Shown here one piece after another: positions 60,625 through 64,000 of a stretch of DNA of 64,000 nucleotides. Under the pieces are notes generated by a model. The model saw only the letters and a program-made list of their open reading frames with translations. It was not told where the DNA came from and searched no databases. Positions within the stretch are counted from its first letter, which is position 1; each line of letters begins with the position of its first letter. The position numbers and the translations under genes were made by a program. Source of the stretch: Lachnospiraceae bacterium (GTDB taxonomy: Bacteria; Bacillota; Clostridia; Lachnospirales; Lachnospiraceae); assembly GCA_022510745.1 (NCBI GenBank), contig JAFLSY010000001.1, positions 170,942 through 234,941 on the forward strand, given 5' to 3'.

Positions 60625-61464
60625 ATGGCTATGATGAACGGTATGGAAATTATGGAAAACTGCCCTAAACATATTTATGAGTCAAGGGCGAATACAATAT
60701 ACGGAATTATCACGCATCAAACTTATCATTCTCAGACAACCGGACTGGACAGAGGGGTGAATATCCTTCTGCCCGCAGATTATAGCAATACAGGGAAATA
60801 CCCTGTGTTGTATCTGCTTCACGGTATTTTTGGAGATGAATACTCCCTTTGTAATGATGCTGATGTTCGGCTGAAGGAGATCGTGGGTAACCTGATTGCG
60901 GACGGTCTGGCGAAGGAAATGATCGTTGTGCTTCCTAACATGTTCGCATCTTCAGATTCGAATCAGAAACCAGCCTTTACCGATGAGGGGGTTGCACCTT
61001 ACGATCATTTCATAAATGACCTGATCCATGATCTGATACCGTATATAGAAGCAACGTATCCTGTACTTACCGGCAGAGAGAACAGAGCCATTGCTGGTTT
61101 TTCTATGGGCGGCCGGGAGACTTTGTTCATCGGTCTTAGCAGACCGGATCTGTTTGCTTATGTGGGAGCCATGGCTCCTGCTCCGGGACTGACGCCCGGC
61201 AAGGATTGGGCCATGACCCATCCCGGACAGCTTGCAGAAAAGGAGCTGACATTTGCGGGCAAAGACTATGAGCCCGCTGTCCTTATGCTTTGCTGCGGCA
61301 CGCAGGACGGTACTGTGGGCAAGTTTCCGCAAAGCTACCACAATATTTTTCTGAAAAATGGAGTTTCCCACGCCTGGTACGAAATCCCCGGTGCGGACCA
61401 TGATGCACAGGCTATTAGGAGTGGATTGTATAATTTTATCAGGGGGATTTTTGGAGAGGGGTGA
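60625..61464 (+). CDS. Alpha/beta hydrolase, CE1-like esterase
   Basis: 279 residues of the esterase D/feruloyl-esterase-like (CE1) type: LLPADYSNTGKYPVLYLLHG (oxyanion region), nucleophile elbow GFSMGG, a C-terminal His in PGADHDAQ. The nearest look is the esterase module of xylanase-Z-like proteins, but without signal peptide, dockerin or xylanase part. Base composition is closer to the core genome than its neighbours. TTGAGGAT ahead of the ATG. Confidence 0.85.
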   Translation: MAMMNGMEIMENCPKHIYESRANTIYGIITHQTYHSQTTGLDRGVNILLPADYSNTGKYPVLYLLHGIFGDEYSLCNDADVRLKEIVGNLIADGLAKEMIVVLPNMFASSDSNQKPAFTDEGVAPYDHFINDLIHDLIPYIEATYPVLTGRENRAIAGFSMGGRETLFIGLSRPDLFAYVGAMAPAPGLTPGKDWAMTHPGQLAEKELTFAGKDYEPAVLMLCCGTQDGTVGKFPQSYHNIFLKNGVSHAWYEIPGADHDAQAIRSGLYNFIRGIFGEG

Positions 61465-61574
61465 AGGGGGAGAGTGGTTGTGGCTTGGGCTTGGGGTTAT
61501 AGTGAGGGTAAATATTGATAATAACATATTATATCAATTCACTGAAAAAGGATTCTCTTGCCTTTAAGAAGGGA

Positions 61575-61609
61575 AATCAGCGGTTATATTTTAGTCGCTG
61601 ATTTTTTGT
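61575..61609 (+). terminator. Terminator after the esterase gene
   Basis: AATCAGCG (61575-61582) / CGCTGATT (61596-61603), then TTTTT. Confidence 0.8.
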
Positions 61610-61862
61610 AGAATAATATATAAAATCAATGGGTTATAATTTATACAATTTGTTGCTTTTTTTGATATGTAAGAAAAATGCAAGGATTTAGTTAACTAAA
61701 TATGATATTATTACAAAATATATATTGAGGAGTTGATTAGTAAAAATAATTAGGTAGTCTGAATGAGAAGGGTAGTTCAGAGACGGAATAATCTTCTTGA
61801 TGAGTTTAAATCTACTTAGCAGAGTACCGATAGAAACCTGTAAAATGATGGGTAGCAGTTTT

Positions 61863-61891
61863 TTAGCATACCCAGTGGTACACGCTATAAT
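61863..61891 (+). promoter_or_regulatory. Candidate distal promoter of the NLR-like module
   Basis: TTAGCA (61863-61868), 17-bp spacer, TATAAT (61886-61891). Confidence 0.5.
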
Positions 61892-61998
61892 ACATTAATA
61901 GGAGCAGAAAATATAATCACCGATATTTTTTATTAATTGAGAGTATGAAAATGGACTCTATAATGCTACATGTGAACGCTATTTATGCGTCAATCTGA

Positions 61999-62007
61999 TG
62001 TTATAAT
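61999..62007 (+). promoter_or_regulatory. Candidate proximal extended -10 promoter of the NLR-like module
   Basis: TGTTATAAT: a consensus -10 with the TGn extension, 60 bp ahead of the small membrane protein gene; no good -35. Confidence 0.5.
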
Positions 62008-62066
62008 GTAAGATGATGTAGATATTGAGCCATTATTAGCAAATAAAATATGAAAGGGGAAAAGAG

Positions 62067-62285
62067 ATGGATATGTTCAATATTATTTGTGGGGTATGTT
62101 CTGTGTTAGGTTTGCTGGTATCTATTTTTACTGCAAATAAGGTGATTAAAATTTCACAAAATATTATTTGTGATACTCAAGATGATTGCTCCAAAGTTAT
62201 CAATAAAGGCAACAGGAATACATATCATGGGCCGTATATAGGGAGGGATAATATAAATGGGACCAGAAGTGATGAACAAAAATAG
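62067..62285 (+). CDS. Small single-helix membrane protein with HGPYxGRD motif
   Basis: 72 residues. One hydrophobic helix at the N-terminus (residues ~4-23, FNIICGVCSVLGLLVSIFTA), a short polar region, then a C-terminal motif N49-R-N-T-Y-H-G-P-Y-I-G-R-D-N-I63. AAAGGGG lies 7 bp before the ATG. It overlaps the following NB-ARC-TPR gene by 29 bp, and its GRD codons form that gene's ribosome site. The same motif stands at the N-terminus of the downstream protein. I infer a membrane effector partnered with the ATPase; no family is recognised. Confidence 0.75.
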   Translation: MDMFNIICGVCSVLGLLVSIFTANKVIKISQNIICDTQDDCSKVINKGNRNTYHGPYIGRDNINGTRSDEQK

Positions 62286-64000
62286 AAATAGTGCATTTCA
62301 TGGTCCATACGCTGGTCGTGATATGTATATTGTTATGCTGGAGGATAAAGAACGGGAATTTGTTGTTACGCATAATGCCAATATCAGACCGGTATCATAC
62401 TTTACTGGGCGAGAAACGGAGCTTGAGGAACTGCGTCAGAGAATAGAGGAAAGGAGAAAGTCAGTCCTAGTAAGCGGTATGGGAGGGATTGGAAAGACAC
62501 ATATCTGCAGAAAATTATTTGAGGAATATCTGATGAAACACGCCGATGATGAAAATATACCTTTCCAGCATATCGGCTATATTGAATATAGCGGAGATAT
62601 GGGAAGTAGTTTGCAAAATTGTTTGAGATATAAGGAACAGTCAGATCAGAAATTGAATCAGGAAGCGGCATGGAGAGAATTAGAATATTTGGCATCAGAT
62701 GGAAAGCTTTTGTTGTTTGTTGATAATGTAAACAAGTCTATGGTAGAGGACTTGGGGCTGCAGCGATTAAACTCTATTCCTGGGGCGGTTGTTTTGACAT
62801 CTAGGCAGACTTTGCTCAGTGATGAATTTGAGCCGTATCGGATTGGATTCCTCGAAATTGACCAATGTAGAGAGATTTATGAAAAAATTAGGTTTGAAAA
62901 TAGCGGTAGAAAGGTTATGTCAGAATATGTACAGGATTTGGATTTTATAATAGACAAACTGGCAGGACGTCATACGATTACTGTTGAATTCTTGGCGCAT
63001 TTGGCTTGGACAAAACGCTGGACAGAGAAAAGATTGAGGGATGAACTAGAGCAAAAAGGGTTTAGATTAGAATTTCATAAGAATAGCGAGCTTATCAATA
63101 TTCAGCGGTTCTATGAGGTACTATATGATTTGTCCAGCTTGACAGTGGCAGAACAGAATATTCTAGAAGCATTTTCTGTATTCCCCTATATTCCTTTGTC
63201 TGCTGAAATATGTAATCGATGGTTACTCGCGGATGCAGGAGTTTGTGAAGAAGATGATATACTGACAGGATTATATCAGAAAGGCTGGTTACAATTTGAT
63301 ATACAGCAGGAAAGCTACGCCATGCATCCGGTGTTTGCTCAATTTGTATATCATAAGTGTAGGCCAAATGTCGAAATGCACTCTGGACTAGTTAGAGCAT
63401 GTGAGGATTGTTTGAAGATATCGGATAGGAAATCAGTATTAGAGTGTAAAGAATTCATTCCATTTGCTGAAAATATCGTTGGAAAATTAAGTATGGAAAA
63501 ATATACAGAAAACTTAGAATATATCAAAATTCTTGGTTATTTGTTTTATTGCTTAGGAGAATATAAGAAAGCAAAAAAATTGTATGAGAACTTTTTGAAA
63601 ATTTTTAAAAAAGAATTGGCTGAGAATCCTTTAGATACTGCAATAATATTTAATAATTTGGCAGTAGTGTATGAGCGACAGGGAGAGTATGAAAAGGCGG
63701 AAGAGTTGTATGAAAAGAGCCTGAATATACGTGAAAGGGTGCATGGAGAAGACCATCCAGATACCGCCACCTGCTATAATAATCTGGCAGTAGTGTATAA
63801 GAGGCGGGGAGAGTATGAAAAGGCGGAAGAGTTGTATAAAAAGAGCCTGAATATACGTGAAAGGGTGCATGGAGAAGACCATCCAGATACCGCCACCTGC
63901 TATAATAATCTGGCAGGAGTGTATGAGCGACAGGGAGAGTATGAAAAGGCGGAAGAGTTGTATAAAAAGAGCCTGAATATACGTGAAAGGATGCTTGGGG
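62257..64000 (+). CDS. NB-ARC-TPR STAND ATPase (NLR-like), cut by window edge
   Basis: An open frame from the ATG at 62257 (GGGAGGG 9 bp ahead) to the window end, 581 residues visible. Residues 9-22 carry N-R-N-S-A-F-H-G-P-Y-A-G-R-D. The NB-ARC part has Walker A GMGGIGKT (74-81), Walker B LLLFVDNV (Asp156), sensor LTSR (180-183), an AGRHTITVEFLA GLPL-like motif, and AMHP (355-358) at the place of the MHD motif. From ~400 on come TPR units of 42 residues of the kinesin-light-chain type (NNLAVVYERQGEYEKAEELYEKSLNIRERV). Such proteins are sensors of innate immunity/anti-phage defence in bacteria (STAND NTPases). The C-terminal end is not seen. Confidence 0.88.
   Translation, partial: MGPEVMNKNRNSAFHGPYAGRDMYIVMLEDKEREFVVTHNANIRPVSYFTGRETELEELRQRIEERRKSVLVSGMGGIGKTHICRKLFEEYLMKHADDENIPFQHIGYIEYSGDMGSSLQNCLRYKEQSDQKLNQEAAWRELEYLASDGKLLLFVDNVNKSMVEDLGLQRLNSIPGAVVLTSRQTLLSDEFEPYRIGFLEIDQCREIYEKIRFENSGRKVMSEYVQDLDFIIDKLAGRHTITVEFLAHLAWTKRWTEKRLRDELEQKGFRLEFHKNSELINIQRFYEVLYDLSSLTVAEQNILEAFSVFPYIPLSAEICNRWLLADAGVCEEDDILTGLYQKGWLQFDIQQESYAMHPVFAQFVYHKCRPNVEMHSGLVRACEDCLKISDRKSVLECKEFIPFAENIVGKLSMEKYTENLEYIKILGYLFYCLGEYKKAKKLYENFLKIFKKELAENPLDTAIIFNNLAVVYERQGEYEKAEELYEKSLNIRERVHGEDHPDTATCYNNLAVVYKRRGEYEKAEELYKKSLNIRERVHGEDHPDTATCYNNLAGVYERQGEYEKAEELYKKSLNIRERMLG
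63658..64000 (+). repeat. 126-bp near-identical TPR-coding repeats
   Basis: Unit 1 is 63658-63783, unit 2 is 63784-63909, unit 3 starts at 63910 and runs off the window. The DNA of the units differs at only a handful of bases, while the preceding TPR (before 63658) is clearly diverged. This points to recent duplication. Confidence 0.95.

Larger units (their letters stand above)
61465..62066. other. Intergenic stretch before the NLR-like module
   Basis: Contains the hairpin at 61575-61603 and two candidate promoters listed separately; the rest is AT-rich with stops in all frames and no gene that I can support. Confidence 0.6.

Noticed and set aside
63546..63882. Two minus-strand ORFs near the right edge
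   Set aside because: They are shadows of the TPR repeats, nearly identical to each other because the repeats are.

Overview
The window is a chromosomal segment of a spore-forming member of the Firmicutes, most likely Lachnospiraceae (Clostridia). The evidence is the complete spoIIIAA-AH operon, spoIVB, the clostridial order xseA-xseB-ispA-dxs-tlyA-nadK-argR-recN-spoIVB, HrcA/CIRCE control of groESL, rubrerythrin, strong AGGAGG ribosome sites, frequent TTG/GTG starts and a tRNA gene that does not encode CCA. The organism is an inference from gene content and order; no marker search was possible.

Positions 1-54900 are mostly ordinary core genome. From left to right it holds: the start of a heptad-repeat coiled-coil gene cut by the window edge; tRNA-Thr(GGU); cysE behind a short attenuator-like leader; a PBP1a-type penicillin-binding protein; a YigZ protein; mgtE; a heterodimeric ABC exporter; an AraC regulator; a DUF1905-like/C39-like protein; a flavoprotein; groESL; an HD protein with tcdA; an Rrf2 regulator with larE; a clostripain-type lipoprotein; a divergent NusG-II/Gx-transporter versus ApbE block; plsC with a GH2 glycosidase; rubrerythrin; trpS; rpsO-pnp; the spoIIIA operon; deoB; prfC; a transglutaminase-like membrane protein; and one long run of co-directional genes from an Asp23-family gene through nusB, xseAB, ispA, dxs, tlyA, nadK, argR and recN, followed by spoIVB. 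spo0A, which normally follows spoIVB, is not there. Its place is taken by a copper module (CsoR operators, csoR, copA). copA ends in a second HMA domain that has its own ribosome site and ATG, so the gene may also yield a free CopZ-like chaperone.

Positions 54900-64000 are an AT-richer accessory region. It holds an IS91-type transposase with a small companion ORF, a secreted trypsin-like protease paired with a membrane-anchored Ig-like protein, a decayed IS200/IS605 tnpA with its subterminal hairpin, a pentapeptide-repeat membrane protein gene broken by four frameshifts, a carbohydrate-esterase-like hydrolase, and finally a two-gene module running off the right edge.

That last module is the most interesting part. 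A 72-residue single-helix membrane protein overlaps by 29 bp a large NB-ARC-TPR (STAND/NLR-like) ATPase. The membrane protein's C-terminal tail and the ATPase's N-terminus carry the same short motif, N-R-N-[ST]-x(1,2)-H-G-P-Y-x-G-R-D, written with different codons. This matches the known architecture of bacterial NLR systems in which a short homotypic (amyloid-like) motif links the sensor to a cell-death effector. The module is a candidate anti-phage or abortive-infection system. The ATPase's TPR units are nearly identical at DNA level, which suggests recent expansion of the sensor.
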